Assembly (NCBI RefSeq): GCF_001187555.1
Contig: NZ_LFIJ01000001.1
Location: 1,266,169-1,330,168, forward strand
Length of the DNA stretch: 64,000 bases
Reading direction: 5' to 3'
Source of the DNA: Gilvimarinus polysaccharolyticus
GTDB lineage: Bacteria; Pseudomonadota; Gammaproteobacteria; Pseudomonadales; Cellvibrionaceae
The notes beneath the pieces are model-generated. The model saw only the letters and a list, made by a program, of their open reading frames with translations. It was not told the DNA's origin and ran no database searches. Position numbers and translations under genes: made by a program. Of this stretch, positions 53,185-64,000 are shown piece after piece (the first letter of the stretch is position 1; each line of letters opens with the position of its first letter).

Positions 53185-54405
53185 TTAACCACCAAAGTCA
53201 TCCAGCATAATGTTTTCATCTTCGACGCCTAGATCGTGGAGCAATTTAATAACCGCCGCGTTCATCATTGGCGGCCCACACATGTAAAACTCACAATCTT
53301 CTGGGGCTGGGTGTGTTTTTAGGTATTCTTCAAACAGTACGTTGTGAATAAAACCTGTCAAACCTTCCCAGTTATCTTCGGGCTGCGGATCAGACATAGC
53401 TACGTGCCAAGTGAAGTTGTCGTTCTCACGGGCTAGCATGTCGTAATCTTCTTTGTAAAACAGCTCTTTTAATGAGCGCGCACCGTACCAAAAAGATATT
53501 TTACGCGTCGAGTTAAGACGTTTGAGCTGATCAAAAATGTGCGAACGCATAGGCGCCATACCCGCACCGCCACCCACAAACACCATCTCGGCATCGGTAT
53601 CTTTGGCAAAAAACTCACCAAATGGCCCAAATACGGTGATTTTGTCACCCGGCTTCAGGTTAAAGACATAGGTCGACATAATGCCTGGCTGAATATCCGT
53701 AGAGCGCGGAGGTGGAGTCGCAATACGAATATTGAACTTAACCAAGCCTCGTTCTTCGGGGTAATTCGCCATCGAGTAAGCGCGCTGTACAGGCTCGGGG
53801 TTTTTAGTTTCAAGTTTAAAGAAACCAAAGTGCTCCCAATCACCACGAAACTGCTCTTCGATATCAAAATCAGAGAACTTAATGTGGTAAGCCGGACACT
53901 CAAGCTGCACATAACCACCGGCACGGAAATCTACGTTTTCGCCTTCGGGTAGCTTTAATGTCAGCTCTTTAATAAAGGTGGCCACATTGGGATTGGACTC
54001 AACAGTACACTCCCATTGTTTTACACCAAAGACATCTTCTGGCACTTCAACAACCATATCCTGTTTAACCGGAGTTTGACAGGATAAGCGCCATCCCTCT
54101 TGCGCCTCACGCTTGGTAAAGTGACTTTCTTCGGTGGGCAACATAGAGCCACCACCATCGGTCACCACACAGCGACATTGGGCACAGGTGCCACCGCCGC
54201 CACAAGCCGATGGCAGGTATAAGCCTGCGCCCGACAATGTTTGCAGCAACTTTCCACCGGCGGGTACAGTAAGCTTTTTCTCACCGTTAATATCGATGGT
54301 GACATCACCTGTCGATACGAGTTTTGCGCGTGCGCTCAAAATTACAACCACCAGCACTAGCACGATGACCGTAAACATGACTACGCCAAGAATAATTTCG
54401 TTCAT
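53185..54405 (-). CDS. nqrF: Na+-NQR subunit F (NADH dehydrogenase)
   Basis: A 406-residue protein with an N-terminal membrane helix (~3-25), a 2Fe-2S ferredoxin domain with cysteines in [14 protein letters not shown] (~68-81) and a fourth near 113, and a ferredoxin-NADP+ reductase-like FAD/NADH domain ([28 protein letters not shown]). It is the electron entry subunit of the sodium-pumping NADH:quinone oxidoreductase. Last structural gene of the nqr operon. Confidence 0.97.
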   Translation of the reverse strand: MNEIILGVVMFTVIVLVLVVVILSARAKLVSTGDVTIDINGEKKLTVPAGGKLLQTLSGAGLYLPSACGGGGTCAQCRCVVTDGGGSMLPTEESHFTKREAQEGWRLSCQTPVKQDMVVEVPEDVFGVKQWECTVESNPNVATFIKELTLKLPEGENVDFRAGGYVQLECPAYHIKFSDFDIEEQFRGDWEHFGFFKLETKNPEPVQRAYSMANYPEERGLVKFNIRIATPPPRSTDIQPGIMSTYVFNLKPGDKITVFGPFGEFFAKDTDAEMVFVGGGAGMAPMRSHIFDQLKRLNSTRKISFWYGARSLKELFYKEDYDMLARENDNFTWHVAMSDPQPEDNWEGLTGFIHNVLFEEYLKTHPAPEDCEFYMCGPPMMNAAVIKLLHDLGVEDENIMLDDFGG

Positions 54406-54420
54406 GTGAATCCTCGCTGA

Positions 54421-55029
54421 TTACAGATCAATGCCGCCGAATGACATAAAGCCAAGCGACATCAGGCCCACGGTAATAAAAGTAATACCCAGGCCACGAA
54501 GCCCTTCAGGCACATCACTGTATTTCATTTTCTCGCGAATACCGGCCAGTGCGGTAATGGCTAACGCCCAACCGACACCAGAGCCAACACCAAATACAAC
54601 ACTTTCACCAAAGTTGTAATCGCGCTCTACCATAAACAGCGAACCACCTAAGATGGCGCAGTTAACAGTAATAAGCGGCAAAAACACACCGAGTGCGTTG
54701 TACAGCGCTGGAACGTATTTATCGAGCACCATTTCTAGAATCTGGACCAGTGCGGCAATGACACCAATGTAAGAAATCAGCCCCAAAAAGCTTAGATCTG
54801 TATTGGGTAAACCCGCCCACGCCAAGGCGCCATCGGCTAACACGTAGGTGTACAGCAAGTTATTCACGGGCACAGTTATCGTTTGCACCACAATAACAGC
54901 AATACCCAAACCAAACGCTGCACCGATTTTTTTCGATACCGCCAGCAAGGTACACATGCCCAAGAAAAATGCTAGGGCCATATTGTCGATAAAAATCGAC
55001 CTTACAAATAAGCTTAAATACGCTTCCAT
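54421..55029 (-). CDS. nqrE: Na+-NQR subunit E
   Basis: A 202-residue protein with six membrane helices, opening with [25 protein letters not shown] and including [20 protein letters not shown] conserved Cys in the helix-loop (NCAILG) and one near MCTLLAVS coordinate the Fe site with NqrD. It starts 3 bp from nqrD. Confidence 0.97.
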   Translation of the reverse strand: MEAYLSLFVRSIFIDNMALAFFLGMCTLLAVSKKIGAAFGLGIAVIVVQTITVPVNNLLYTYVLADGALAWAGLPNTDLSFLGLISYIGVIAALVQILEMVLDKYVPALYNALGVFLPLITVNCAILGGSLFMVERDYNFGESVVFGVGSGVGWALAITALAGIREKMKYSDVPEGLRGLGITFITVGLMSLGFMSFGGIDL

Positions 55030-55031
55030 GA

Positions 55032-55694
55032 TCAGGCCTCCTTAGCTTGCGGCTTGGTGTTAGGGGCTATTTTAAAATCGGCGCGCTCAACTTGATCTTT
55101 CTTCCAAGAGCGTAAGCCCCAGATGAACAAACCAATCAAAAAGAAGGCGCTAGGTGGCAACAATAACAAACCGTTTGGCGTGTACCAGCCACCCTCTGTT
55201 GCCAGCGGTAATAACTGCGTACCAAACAAGCTACCAGAACCTAACAACTCGCGAACAAACGCCAAAGCCAACAACATAGCGCTGTAGCCCAAACCGTTAC
55301 CAACGCCATCTAAAAAGCTGGCGATGGGTGGGTTTTTCATGGCGAATGCTTCGGCACGGCCCATAACGATACAGTTGGTGATAATCAAACCAACAAATAC
55401 CGACAGCTGCTTACTGATCTCAAAGGCGTAAGCCTTCAGGAACTGATCAACTACGATCACCAAAGAGGCAATAATGGTCATTTGTACAATGATACGAATA
55501 CTGCTCGGAGCATGATTACGTATTAACGATACAAACAGGTTAGAAAACGCCGTTACCGTAGTTAGTGCAATACACATAACCACTGTAACTGACAGTTTGC
55601 TGGTTACAGCCAAGGCCGAACAAATACCCAAAATTTGCAATGCAATTGGGTTATTGGAGAATATCGGCGCAAACAAAAGCTCTTTAAGTTTCAT
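55032..55694 (-). CDS. nqrD: Na+-NQR subunit D
   Basis: A 220-residue integral membrane subunit, paralogous to NqrE. Conserved parts include [23 protein letters not shown] and [18 protein letters not shown] with its Cys. It sits between nqrC (4-bp gap) and nqrE (2-bp gap). Confidence 0.97.
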   Translation of the reverse strand: MKLKELLFAPIFSNNPIALQILGICSALAVTSKLSVTVVMCIALTTVTAFSNLFVSLIRNHAPSSIRIIVQMTIIASLVIVVDQFLKAYAFEISKQLSVFVGLIITNCIVMGRAEAFAMKNPPIASFLDGVGNGLGYSAMLLALAFVRELLGSGSLFGTQLLPLATEGGWYTPNGLLLLPPSAFFLIGLFIWGLRSWKKDQVERADFKIAPNTKPQAKEA

Positions 55695-55698
55695 GGAA

Positions 55699-56481
55699 TC
55701 AAGCCTCCCCGTTCTTCAGATTTGTGAGGAAGGGCTTGTAGCCATCTTCACCCAGCCAAAAATGAATCAGATTCGCCACGCCACGACTGGTCAGAGTTGC
55801 ACCCGACAAGCCATCAACTTGGTGATCTGCATTTTTAGATTGCGGGTCAACTTTGCCTTTAATAACCGTCAGCTCAACTTCGCCTGCGTCATCATAAGCT
55901 TGCTTGCCTTCCCACTGCGCTTTCCAGGCGGGGTTATCAACCTCACCACCAAGCCCGGGTGTTTCTCCGTGCTCATAAAAGCCCAAACCTCTAACGGTAT
56001 TTAAATCAGAGTCCAACGCTAAAAAGCCATACAAGGTCGACCACAAGCCGTAACCACGAACCGGTAACACTAGAGTCTCTAGACCCGCGTCGCCCTCGAT
56101 CAAGTACACCAGTGCGTACTCTTCACGACGAGAGATTTTGGCGATGTCTTCATCCGCGTTTAGATCTATCGAACGCGACGGATCTTTACTGGCTTTGCGC
56201 TGATCGTAATTAGCAGGCTCAACCGCTTCTGTGAACTTGCCCGTTGCTAAATCTACAACCTGCGTGCTAACGCGAGATTCAAATAGACTCTCGACACTGG
56301 CTTTATCGGTTTTTTCTAACAAACCGGCCGCCGCAAGAATGTTGCGTTTAAAATCCAACGACTTATTAACGTCTTGAATTGGGCGCAGAAGTACCGCCGC
56401 GGTGGACACTACCACTGAACAGACAATACACAGCAACAGCGTTACTATGATTGTTTTCTTAATGGAATCATTACTAGCCAC
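55699..56481 (-). CDS. nqrC: Na+-NQR subunit C
   Basis: A 260-residue subunit with one N-terminal helix ([23 protein letters not shown]) and a periplasmic FMN-binding domain; the covalent FMN site is SGATLTS (~227-233), inside [14 protein letters not shown]. It overlaps nqrB by 8 bp. ApbE, encoded downstream, attaches the flavin. Confidence 0.97.
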   Translation of the reverse strand: MASNDSIKKTIIVTLLLCIVCSVVVSTAAVLLRPIQDVNKSLDFKRNILAAAGLLEKTDKASVESLFESRVSTQVVDLATGKFTEAVEPANYDQRKASKDPSRSIDLNADEDIAKISRREEYALVYLIEGDAGLETLVLPVRGYGLWSTLYGFLALDSDLNTVRGLGFYEHGETPGLGGEVDNPAWKAQWEGKQAYDDAGEVELTVIKGKVDPQSKNADHQVDGLSGATLTSRGVANLIHFWLGEDGYKPFLTNLKNGEA

Positions 56482-57679
56482 GTGCCAACCTCCGCTTGAT
56501 ATTTGCGCGAACTACTAAGTAATCAATCAACGGAGCAAACAAGTTAGCAAACAAAATTGCCAACATCATGCCTTCTGGGAAGGCGGGGTTTACGACCCGA
56601 ATAATGATCACCATAAAGCCAATCAAAGCACCAAACCAGTATTTACCGGTATCGGTCATAGAGGCAGAAACAGGATCTGTTGCCATAAAGATCATACCGA
56701 AGGCAAAACCACCCACAACCATGTGCCAATACCAAGGCATTGCCATAGCGGGGTTAGAAGTTGCATCGCCGGTAAAGTTAAACAGTAAAGCGGTCGCGAT
56801 CATACCCAGCATTACGCCGGCCACAATACGCCAGGAAGCAATCCCCATAACCAACAGCACAGCGCCACCAATAAAAATGGCTAAGGTTGAAGTCTCACCG
56901 ATACTGCCCTGCATAAAGCCTAAGAAGGCATCCATCCAGCTCAACTGACTTTCCAGTGCGGCCAAGCCATCTTGTGCCACAACCGATAACGCAGTCGCGC
57001 CGGTGTAACCATCAACAGCAGTCCATACGGTATCGCCCGACATGCTCGCGGGGTAAGCAAAGAACAAAAATGCACGACCCGTTAATGCAGGGTTTAAGAA
57101 GTTTTTACCGGTACCGCCAAACACCTCTTTACCCAACACAACACCAAAACTAATACCCAGGGCTGCGTACAGTAACGGTAAGTCTGGCGGGCAAATTAGG
57201 GCAAAAAGTATCGAGGTAACAAAGAAACCTTCGTTAACTTCGTGTCCGCGAACCATGGCGAATAAGACTTCCCAAAAACCGCCGACGATAAACACCACAG
57301 CATAGATAGGAAGAAAGTACGCCGCGCCGTGTACCAAGCAATCCCAAATACTGTTGGGATCAAAGCCGGCAATAGATGAGATAAGCGCGATACGCCAGCC
57401 TTCGGCACCCGCCATACCAATATCAGCCAAAATTATATTGGCGTTATGGCCGACGTTGTACATACCAAAAAACATCGCAGGGAAGGTACACATCCACACG
57501 GTGATCATGATGCGTTTAAGGTCGATGCCATCGCGTACGTGAGAGGTGGTTTTCGTCACATCGGCAGGACGATAAAAAACGGTATCAATCGCCTCGTACA
57601 AGGCATACCATTTTTCGTGCTTGCCGCCCTTGTGAAAGTTTGGCTCGATTTTATCAAGGAAATTTCGTAATGCTTTCAT
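56474..57679 (-). CDS. nqrB: Na+-NQR subunit B
   Basis: A 401-residue membrane subunit of about ten helices. The covalent FMN attachment motif is GYTGATALS (~225-233), and the N-terminal part carries the riboflavin site region. NqrB is thought to house the Na+ path. It starts 2 bp after nqrA. Confidence 0.97.
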   Translation of the reverse strand: MKALRNFLDKIEPNFHKGGKHEKWYALYEAIDTVFYRPADVTKTTSHVRDGIDLKRIMITVWMCTFPAMFFGMYNVGHNANIILADIGMAGAEGWRIALISSIAGFDPNSIWDCLVHGAAYFLPIYAVVFIVGGFWEVLFAMVRGHEVNEGFFVTSILFALICPPDLPLLYAALGISFGVVLGKEVFGGTGKNFLNPALTGRAFLFFAYPASMSGDTVWTAVDGYTGATALSVVAQDGLAALESQLSWMDAFLGFMQGSIGETSTLAIFIGGAVLLVMGIASWRIVAGVMLGMIATALLFNFTGDATSNPAMAMPWYWHMVVGGFAFGMIFMATDPVSASMTDTGKYWFGALIGFMVIIIRVVNPAFPEGMMLAILFANLFAPLIDYLVVRANIKRRLARG

Positions 57680-57681
57680 GG

Positions 57682-59025
57682 TTAGCCCTCTCGCTCGATC
57701 ATGGTGAGGTTGTCGCGCAAGATCGGGCCATATTCGTACTTACCCGGGCAGACAAACGTACACAACGCCAGATCTTCTTCATCGAGCTCTAGGCAACCTA
57801 GCTGCTGCGCCGTCTCACCATCACCCACAATTAACGCACGCAACAACTGCGTGGGTAATATGTCCAACGGCATGACTTTTTCGTAGCTGCCTACCGGCAC
57901 CATGGCGCGCTCACTACCATTAGTAGTAGTGGTAAAGCCAAAGCGTTTTGCTGGCATCAACTTGGACAGATAGATACCCATTACAGAAAACAAATTAGCA
58001 CCGGGACGCAAGTAATGCAGCATCGGGCGATCATCACCCTCTTTAAGTACACTAACTTGAGTATGGTAACGTCCCAAATAGGCGTAAGACCCAGTCGCCG
58101 TGCGACCACCGAATACCGAGCCAGATATAACTCGATTGCCATCGCCAATTAATTCATCAGCGGTTAGCTCTTCTAGGCTTGCACCAATACGAGTACGAAC
58201 TAAGCGGGGCTGGTTAACAGCGGGGCCAGCCAATGCGACTACTCGGCGAGTATCGATTTGGCCGGTGCTCACAAACGCACCAAATGCGGCTACGTCTTGG
58301 TAGTTAATTGACCAAACGGTTTTGCTTGCACTAACGGCATCCAAGCAATGGATATGAGTGCCCACATTGCCAGCTGGATGCACACCACCAAATTCATTCA
58401 CCGAGAATTGCTCGCCAGTGGCGACTGGAATATCGGCACCCGGTGCTTTGGAGATATAAACTTTGCCCTCGGTTAACCGAGCCAGAACTTTTAAGCCGGT
58501 AACAAAATCATCGGCGCGCTCTTGCAAAACAATCTGTGGATCAGCGGCTAACGGATTGGTATCCATGGCTGCAACGAATATCGCATGGGGTGCGCTATCG
58601 AGGGCTGGAACCTTACTGTAAGGGCGGGTGCGCAAAGCAGTCCACAAGCCAGCCTCATTGAGCAGCTTGCACAGGCTCTCGGCGCTAGCCGCACTCAGCT
58701 CAGCATCGCTCAAGGCACTAAATGTTTCAGACTCGTCGCCCTCAACATCAATCACAACCGATTGCAGCACACGGCGCTCGCCGCGATGAATCGCAGCTAC
58801 AGTACCCGCGGCCGGTGCGGTATAACGCACGCCTTCGGTTTTTTTATCGGTAAACAACAGTTGTCCGAGCTTAACCTTATCACCTACGGCTACCGCCATA
58901 GTTGGCTTCATGCCGTGATAATCTGGGCCAACTAAGGCCACAGAGCGGGCCGCGGGCCCATCAGCGATCGCCTGCTCGGGCGCACCGGATATAGGTAAAT
59001 CCAATCCCCGACGAATCTTTATCAT
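57682..59025 (-). CDS. nqrA: Na+-NQR subunit A
   Basis: A 447-residue protein from the ATG at 59025 ([14 protein letters not shown]), the standard N-terminus; the longer frame from 59178 adds 51 non-conserved residues. It carries the soluble quinone/ubiquinone-binding region and ends with [17 protein letters not shown]. First gene of nqrABCDEF. The upstream 447 bp to mfd must contain both divergent promoters. Confidence 0.97.
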   Translation of the reverse strand: MIKIRRGLDLPISGAPEQAIADGPAARSVALVGPDYHGMKPTMAVAVGDKVKLGQLLFTDKKTEGVRYTAPAAGTVAAIHRGERRVLQSVVIDVEGDESETFSALSDAELSAASAESLCKLLNEAGLWTALRTRPYSKVPALDSAPHAIFVAAMDTNPLAADPQIVLQERADDFVTGLKVLARLTEGKVYISKAPGADIPVATGEQFSVNEFGGVHPAGNVGTHIHCLDAVSASKTVWSINYQDVAAFGAFVSTGQIDTRRVVALAGPAVNQPRLVRTRIGASLEELTADELIGDGNRVISGSVFGGRTATGSYAYLGRYHTQVSVLKEGDDRPMLHYLRPGANLFSVMGIYLSKLMPAKRFGFTTTTNGSERAMVPVGSYEKVMPLDILPTQLLRALIVGDGETAQQLGCLELDEEDLALCTFVCPGKYEYGPILRDNLTMIEREG

Positions 59026-59473
59026 ACGTCTCTGCCTAATCACTCGTTGGATTAATAAGTAGTACGACCCAATCGCTGAGCCGCCATGTCGCGGTGTTGA
59101 CTGTGCGCCAACCACTTCTATTGCTTGAAGTTTATTGATTGTTGCGGCCCGGTTTGGTGCATCCATTGCTGCAGGCACTAACCTGCAAGGAGCTCATTTG
59201 AGGCATTACCATTAAAAACTGCCTTACCTATGAAGATAAAAGCAGATTTTGACGCAAAAGAACAAACCGGAACCTACTAAAAAATCGCGGCAATTATAAA
59301 GATCAAGGCCGCTGATGACTAGTGGCGCGACACATTTTTAGCGCATCTTTGCTTAAAACGGCCGGCTCTGGGGATAAGCGTCACCTACAGAGCGCAAAAA
59401 AACGGGTACAATGCCCGCCTCACGCTCGCGCAGCAGCCAACCCTTACACACAAGCAGCAAGCACAAAACCGTT
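59026..59473. promoter_or_regulatory. Divergent promoter region nqrA / mfd
   Basis: About 450 bp with no convincing gene. A small GCAGG...CCTGC hairpin lies near 59171-59187, and the stretch is AT-richer at 59210-59300. It must hold promoters for both operons; no specific regulator site recognised. Confidence 0.4.
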
Positions 59474-62400
59474 ATGACTCAACTTGATCCTCGCCACCCT
59501 GACATCACCGATCGCCCCGGCGAACGCCGCCACTGGGGGCACCTTTATGGTGCAGCGCAAGCGCTGACCCTTGCATCGGCGGCACAACAACATCCGGGAT
59601 TAAGTTTAGCGATTACCAGCGACACCGCCAGTGCCCAGCGGCTGGAGATCGAGCTGCGTTTTTTTGCCGGCGCCGAACTTAATATTTTACACTTGGCCGA
59701 TTGGGAAACCCTGCCCTACGACACGATCTCCCCACATCAAGATATTATCTCTGAGCGCCTGCGCACCCTATATCATTTACCCAGCACACACCACGGTATA
59801 TTAGTCGTGCCGGTTACCAGCCTGCTGCAGCGACTGATGCCCAAAGATTATTTGGTGCAAAACAGCTTGTTATTGCAAGTCGGCGAGACGCTGGACCTTA
59901 CTACTTTACGCGGCAACCTTATTCAAGCCGGTTACCGTGTGGTAGACACAGTATACGAGCATGGTGAATTTGCGGTGCGCGGCGCGCTGATTGATATTTT
60001 CCCCATGGGCAGCGACCTGCCCCTGCGTATAGATCTCTTTGATGATGAAATCGACTCTCTGCGAACGTTTGATCCAGACACGCAGTTAACTCAAGACAAA
60101 CTTGACAACCTAGAGCTGCTGCCGGCTCGGGAATACCCGCTCGATAAAGCCGCTATCAGCCATTTTAAAAATCGCTGGCACCAGCGGTTTGATGTCGACC
60201 CCAGCGCCTGCTCAACTTACCGCGACGTCAGCGATGGCATTGCACCGCCCGGCATTGAGTACTACTTGCCGTTATTTTTTGACCACAGCAGCACGCTGTT
60301 TGATTTTTTACCCAGCAATACCGTCATCTACTCGCTAGGCGATATTCAAGGTGCCGCCACTCGATTTTTACAAGAGTTATGGGCGCGCTATGAATCACGC
60401 GGGGTCGACCCCACCCGCCCCTTGTTAGCACCGCACGAGATCTACCAACGCGAAGAAGAATTGTTTGCCAACCTTAAAGCGATGAGCCGCACCCAAATTA
60501 GCGCCGAACAGCTTCCCAGCAAAGCCGGCCAGTTCAACTTTGACTCAAGCATCCCGCCATCGCTGCCTATACATGCCCACGCCGAAAACCCACTGACCAG
60601 TATCGAGGCCTTTTTATTACAATTTAACGGCCGCGTACTGTTTTGTGCCGAGTCCGCTGGGCGCCGTGAAACGCTATTAGAGCTGCTCGGCCGTATTCGG
60701 GTAAAACCGGTAAGCGTCGACAACTGGCAGCACTTTGCCGACTCAGATGAACGTATCGGCATCACCATTGGCGCTATTGATCAGGGCCTGGTGATCGCTA
60801 ATGGCTCGATCGCACTGATTGCCGAATCGCAATTATTTGGCGAGCGAATCCAACAAACTCGACGCCGTCGCCAAGGCCAAGACAACGCCGAGAACGTCGT
60901 CAAAAACCTCACAGAGCTTAAAGTTGGAGCACCCGTGGTCCATATCGATCACGGCGTGGGACGTTATCGCGGCCTAGAAACCATTAGCGTCGAAGGCGAG
61001 ACCAACGAGTTTTTAATGCTCGAGTACGCCGACGAAACAAAGCTTTATGTTCCGGTCACCAGCCTGCACCTGATTAGCCGTTACAGCGGCGCCGATGCAG
61101 AAACCGCCCCGCTACACCGATTGGGCTCCGAGCTGTGGCAAAAAGCTAAACGCAAAGCTGCCGAGCAAGTACGCGATACCGCCGCCGAGCTTTTGGATAT
61201 TTACGCACGCCGTGCCGCGCGTAAAGGCTTGGCGTTTGCCGACCCCAAGGCCGACTATCTAAGTTTTTCGGCTGGCTTTCCGTTTGAAGAAACCCCAGAC
61301 CAACAAACCGCGATCGAAGCTGTGGTGAAAGACATGTTATCGCCGCAACCCATGGACCGGCTGGTATGTGGTGACGTCGGATTTGGCAAAACAGAAGTCG
61401 CTATGCGTGCGGCCTTTATCGCCGCCCACGCTGGCAAACAGGTGGCGATACTAGCCCCCACCACACTCTTGGCCCAACAGCACTACGAATCACTTAAAGA
61501 TCGCTTTGCCAGCTGGCCATTTGAGATAGAAGTATTAAGTCGGTTTCGCACCACCAAAGAAGTCGAAAACGTTAAAACACGTTTAGCCGACGGCAAAGTG
61601 GATATTGTCGTAGGCACCCACAAGCTGATTCAGCCCGACATTAAATACAAAGATATCGGGCTGCTCATTATCGACGAAGAACATCGCTTTGGCGTACGGC
61701 AAAAAGAGCAGCTTAAAAAGCTTCGCGCTGAAGTCGATATATTAACCTTAACCGCTACGCCGATACCGCGCACCTTAAATATGTCAATGGCAGGGATTCG
61801 CGACTTATCGATTATTGCCACGCCACCGGCCCGGCGACTATCGGTGAAAACGTTTGCCCGACAACACGACGACGCCGTTATTAAAGAGGCGATACTGCGT
61901 GAAATTTTGCGTGGCGGTCAGGTTTATTATTTGCACAACGAGGTAAAAAGCATCGAGCGCACAGCCCGCGCCCTGCAAGAGTTAGTGCCCGAGGCGCGCA
62001 TCGGTATCGGCCACGGTCAAATGCGTGAGCGCGAGCTGGAAAAAGTCATGTCCGATTTTTACCACAAACGCTTTAACGTCATGGTGTGCTCGACGATCAT
62101 CGAAACTGGCATCGACATCCCCAGTGCCAACACCATTATTATTCACCGCGCGGATAAATTTGGCTTGGCACAACTGCACCAATTGCGCGGTCGTGTGGGC
62201 CGCTCGCACCACCAAGCTTACGCATACTTGCTAACCCCCGAACGACGTGCCATGACCGCCGACTCGATCAAACGCCTAGAGGCTATCGCCGCTGCCGAAG
62301 ACCTCGGCGCGGGATTTACGCTGGCCACCCACGACATGGAAATCCGCGGCGCAGGAGAGCTGTTAGGCGACGATCAGAGCGGTCAGATTCACACGATTGG

Positions 62401-62938
62401 CTTCTCACTGTATATGGATATGCTCGATCGCGCGGTAAAAGCCATGCGCGCCGGAAAAGAGCCCAATATAAATCAGCCGTTAGAAGACAATACCGACGTC
62501 AATTTACGCGTGCCGGCCCTGATCCCCGACGATTACTTACCCGATGTTCACTCGCGCTTGGTGATGTACAAACGCCTTGCCGGAGCCAGCAACAATGAAG
62601 CGCTGCGCGAGCTGCAAGTGGAGATGATTGACCGCTTTGGACTCTTGCCAGAACCGGTTAAAAACCTAGTGCGAGTCACCGAGATCAAACTCCTAGCGGC
62701 AAGTTTAGGCATCAAAAAGCTCGAGGCATCCGCCAGTGGCGGCAAACTAGAGTTTGGAGCCGAGACCAGCGTAGACCCATACAACATTGTGCAGCTGGTG
62801 CAAAATCAGCCACGGGTATTCCGCCTAGAAGGCGCCAATTTATTAAAATTTACCCTGCCAATGATTGATGCCGAAGCTCGCCTAGAGCACGTAAATGATT
62901 TGCTGCAAATGTTAAAGCCGACTAACACCAACGCGTAA
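59474..62938 (+). CDS. mfd: Transcription-repair coupling factor Mfd
   Basis: A 1154-residue Mfd from the ATG at 59474 (the upstream ATG at 59411 adds 21 residues). It contains the UvrB-homology N-terminus, the RNAP-interacting domain after GAPVVHIDHGVGRYRGLE, and the RecG-like translocase with DRLVCGDVGFGKTEVAMRAAF (Walker A), IIDEEHRFGV (DEEH box) and QLRGRVGRSHHQAYAYLL. It dislodges RNAP stalled at lesions and recruits UvrA. It is followed 82 bp later by csiV. Confidence 0.97.
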   Translation: MTQLDPRHPDITDRPGERRHWGHLYGAAQALTLASAAQQHPGLSLAITSDTASAQRLEIELRFFAGAELNILHLADWETLPYDTISPHQDIISERLRTLYHLPSTHHGILVVPVTSLLQRLMPKDYLVQNSLLLQVGETLDLTTLRGNLIQAGYRVVDTVYEHGEFAVRGALIDIFPMGSDLPLRIDLFDDEIDSLRTFDPDTQLTQDKLDNLELLPAREYPLDKAAISHFKNRWHQRFDVDPSACSTYRDVSDGIAPPGIEYYLPLFFDHSSTLFDFLPSNTVIYSLGDIQGAATRFLQELWARYESRGVDPTRPLLAPHEIYQREEELFANLKAMSRTQISAEQLPSKAGQFNFDSSIPPSLPIHAHAENPLTSIEAFLLQFNGRVLFCAESAGRRETLLELLGRIRVKPVSVDNWQHFADSDERIGITIGAIDQGLVIANGSIALIAESQLFGERIQQTRRRRQGQDNAENVVKNLTELKVGAPVVHIDHGVGRYRGLETISVEGETNEFLMLEYADETKLYVPVTSLHLISRYSGADAETAPLHRLGSELWQKAKRKAAEQVRDTAAELLDIYARRAARKGLAFADPKADYLSFSAGFPFEETPDQQTAIEAVVKDMLSPQPMDRLVCGDVGFGKTEVAMRAAFIAAHAGKQVAILAPTTLLAQQHYESLKDRFASWPFEIEVLSRFRTTKEVENVKTRLADGKVDIVVGTHKLIQPDIKYKDIGLLIIDEEHRFGVRQKEQLKKLRAEVDILTLTATPIPRTLNMSMAGIRDLSIIATPPARRLSVKTFARQHDDAVIKEAILREILRGGQVYYLHNEVKSIERTARALQELVPEARIGIGHGQMRERELEKVMSDFYHKRFNVMVCSTIIETGIDIPSANTIIIHRADKFGLAQLHQLRGRVGRSHHQAYAYLLTPERRAMTADSIKRLEAIAAAEDLGAGFTLATHDMEIRGAGELLGDDQSGQIHTIGFSLYMDMLDRAVKAMRAGKEPNINQPLEDNTDVNLRVPALIPDDYLPDVHSRLVMYKRLAGASNNEALRELQVEMIDRFGLLPEPVKNLVRVTEIKLLAASLGIKKLEASASGGKLEFGAETSVDPYNIVQLVQNQPRVFRLEGANLLKFTLPMIDAEARLEHVNDLLQMLKPTNTNA

Positions 62939-63020
62939 AAAACGCTAGACTCAAGCAATAACATCAAGCCGCCCGGTGAACCGACCCGGCGCCGCTTAAC
63001 CACTGGAACTGAATAACATT

Positions 63021-63929
63021 ATGAAAGTACGCGCCATCGCATTGTTTACCACCTTATTGCTTAGCTGCAACCTTTGCGTTGCACAGGGCACATTTGAAGG
63101 CTGGTACCAAATTGAAATGATCGTTTACAGTCGTCCGCAGCACAACAGCGTAGAGATCTGGCCTAACGACATCAACCTAAACTACCCGCTTAACTGGCAA
63201 CAACTACACGACCCAAACGCTGTATCTAACGAGCCGATCGACCGCGCAGAAACGCAAGCAGTAGAGCCCGACCTGGACCGCACGCCGTTTTATAAACTAC
63301 CAAAAGATGCGCGCAACCTAAACGCTGCAAGTGATCGGCTGAATGCCCAAGCGGGGTTCAATGTTTTGTTTCACGAAGCTTGGCGCCAGATCGTTGTCAA
63401 TGAAAACAACTCACCGTCTATTTTAATATTTGGCGGCCAAAGTTTTGGCGATCATAACGAGCTTGAGGGCAGCGTTACGATTCATGTATCGCGCTATTTG
63501 CACATCAACACCAACCTATGGCTAAGCCAGTTTCAAACCAATGCGGGACAAAGCCGCAACCAATGGCCGGCACTACCACAACAACCACAAAAGCGCTTAG
63601 AGCAACAAACTAACGATTACGCGAACCACAGTTTATTGGGTCGTCAAAGTGATGCGTTGAGCACGATAAGCGCATTTGATTTTGCCGATGGCAGCGATAT
63701 AGATTCTGCACTAACCGACTTCTTGGCGGCCCCTTACGTACCGCGCGAAATTATCACCATGACACAAACACGCAAAATGCGGAGCGATGAACTGCATTAT
63801 TTGGATCATCCAAGAATGGGGATTTTAATTAAGATTCTTCCCTACACGCCGCCCAAACCAAGCTCACTGCAAGTGTCGCCAACAGAGCTAACAATACCTG
63901 CAATGGTGCCTGGCGAAGTTAATCCTTAA
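63021..63929 (+). CDS. CsiV family periplasmic protein
   Basis: A 302-residue secreted protein (signal KVRAIALFTTLLLSCNLCVA) of the CsiV family: WYQIEMIVYSRP at the start of the mature chain, LNAQAGFNVLFHEAWRQ and GSVTIHVSRYLHINTNLWL in the middle, and KMRSDELHYLDHPRMGILIKILPY near the end. CsiV is essential in Vibrio in the presence of D-amino-acid-related peptidoglycan stress and may bind peptidoglycan. It is commonly encoded just after mfd, as here. The gene is complete; 71 bp of sequence after its stop are too short to judge. Confidence 0.9.
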   Translation: MKVRAIALFTTLLLSCNLCVAQGTFEGWYQIEMIVYSRPQHNSVEIWPNDINLNYPLNWQQLHDPNAVSNEPIDRAETQAVEPDLDRTPFYKLPKDARNLNAASDRLNAQAGFNVLFHEAWRQIVVNENNSPSILIFGGQSFGDHNELEGSVTIHVSRYLHINTNLWLSQFQTNAGQSRNQWPALPQQPQKRLEQQTNDYANHSLLGRQSDALSTISAFDFADGSDIDSALTDFLAAPYVPREIITMTQTRKMRSDELHYLDHPRMGILIKILPYTPPKPSSLQVSPTELTIPAMVPGEVNP

Positions 63930-64000
63930 CGAGGCACGGTGGCCTTGTTTGCTCATCATTAGAATGATCCACCGAGTATGCCACACGGCATAGCCTTGTA

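Noticed and set aside
59026-59178. Extended nqrA N-terminus
   Set aside because: NqrA begins [12 protein letters not shown]; the 51 upstream residues have no family similarity.

Overview
This window is chromosomal DNA of a Gram-negative gammaproteobacterium. Gene content (LptFG, KdsB, LpxK, LolCDE, Na+-NQR with NqrM, SthA, GacA-UvrC-PgsA, ComEC, CsiV next to Mfd) and gene order (pepA-holC; gacA-uvrC-pgsA-tRNA; exbBD-lpxK-kdsB-ptp-murB; lolCDE; mfd-csiV) fit the Pseudomonadales/Cellvibrionales/Alteromonadales area. A marine Cellvibrionaceae-like organism is my best guess, but this is inferred from content and synteny, not from a marker-gene comparison.

Layout. 1-4082: LPS export permeases lptG (partial) and lptF, divergent from pepA-holC and a small hypothetical gene. 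4101-6262: sugar-efflux-type MFS transporter, YajD-like HNH protein and a small membrane protein. 6567-11253: pyruvate dehydrogenase aceE-aceF. 11555-16096: tusA-like gene, AI-2E/PerM permease and a very large M16-family protein that appears to have lost its zinc-binding motif. 16290-21730: bepA-like protease, slyX, a serine hydrolase, a cytochrome c lipoprotein, yciH, an unknown gene and accA. 22034-24155: three-gene operon (PepSY membrane protein, DUF2271, DUF4198) behind a strong Fur-box match. 24281-25175: TfoX-type protein, a small lipoprotein and a small membrane protein. 25213-27349: nitric-oxide stress cluster nnrS-nsrR-sirB2 with two NsrR-like operators between divergent genes.

27366-32930 is an accessory island, visibly more AT-rich in its core, lying between sirB2 and the tRNA-Leu/tRNA-Cys pair. 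All its complete genes are on the minus strand. It holds a secreted cassette-type protein, a translationally coupled DUF262-HEPN pair, a second HEPN-like gene, an Mrr-type restriction enzyme, a nonsense-mutated XRE gene, a BrnT-BrnA toxin-antitoxin pair and two gene remnants. It is structured by two kinds of repeat: integron attC-like sites (one convincing, one degenerate, one half-site) and three copies of a ~68-bp GGGTCAGAGTCG...CGACTCTGACCC palindromic repeat in direct orientation that separate the defence modules. No integrase is visible, so the island resembles an integron cassette cluster lacking its integrase (CALIN), secondarily populated by REP-like elements. This is the most interesting part of the window.

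33202-64000 returns to core genome: tRNAs, pgsA-uvrC-gacA, an AlkB-like gene, murB-ptp-kdsB-lpxK-exbD-exbB, comEC, a DUF2062 gene, a DUF3224 gene, lolC-lolD-lolE, a PilZ-type protein, sthA, the nqrABCDEF-apbE-nqrM cluster, and mfd-csiV. Most genes sit in tight, overlapping operons with clear intrinsic terminators at 5385, 6567, 20705, 22034 and 50281.
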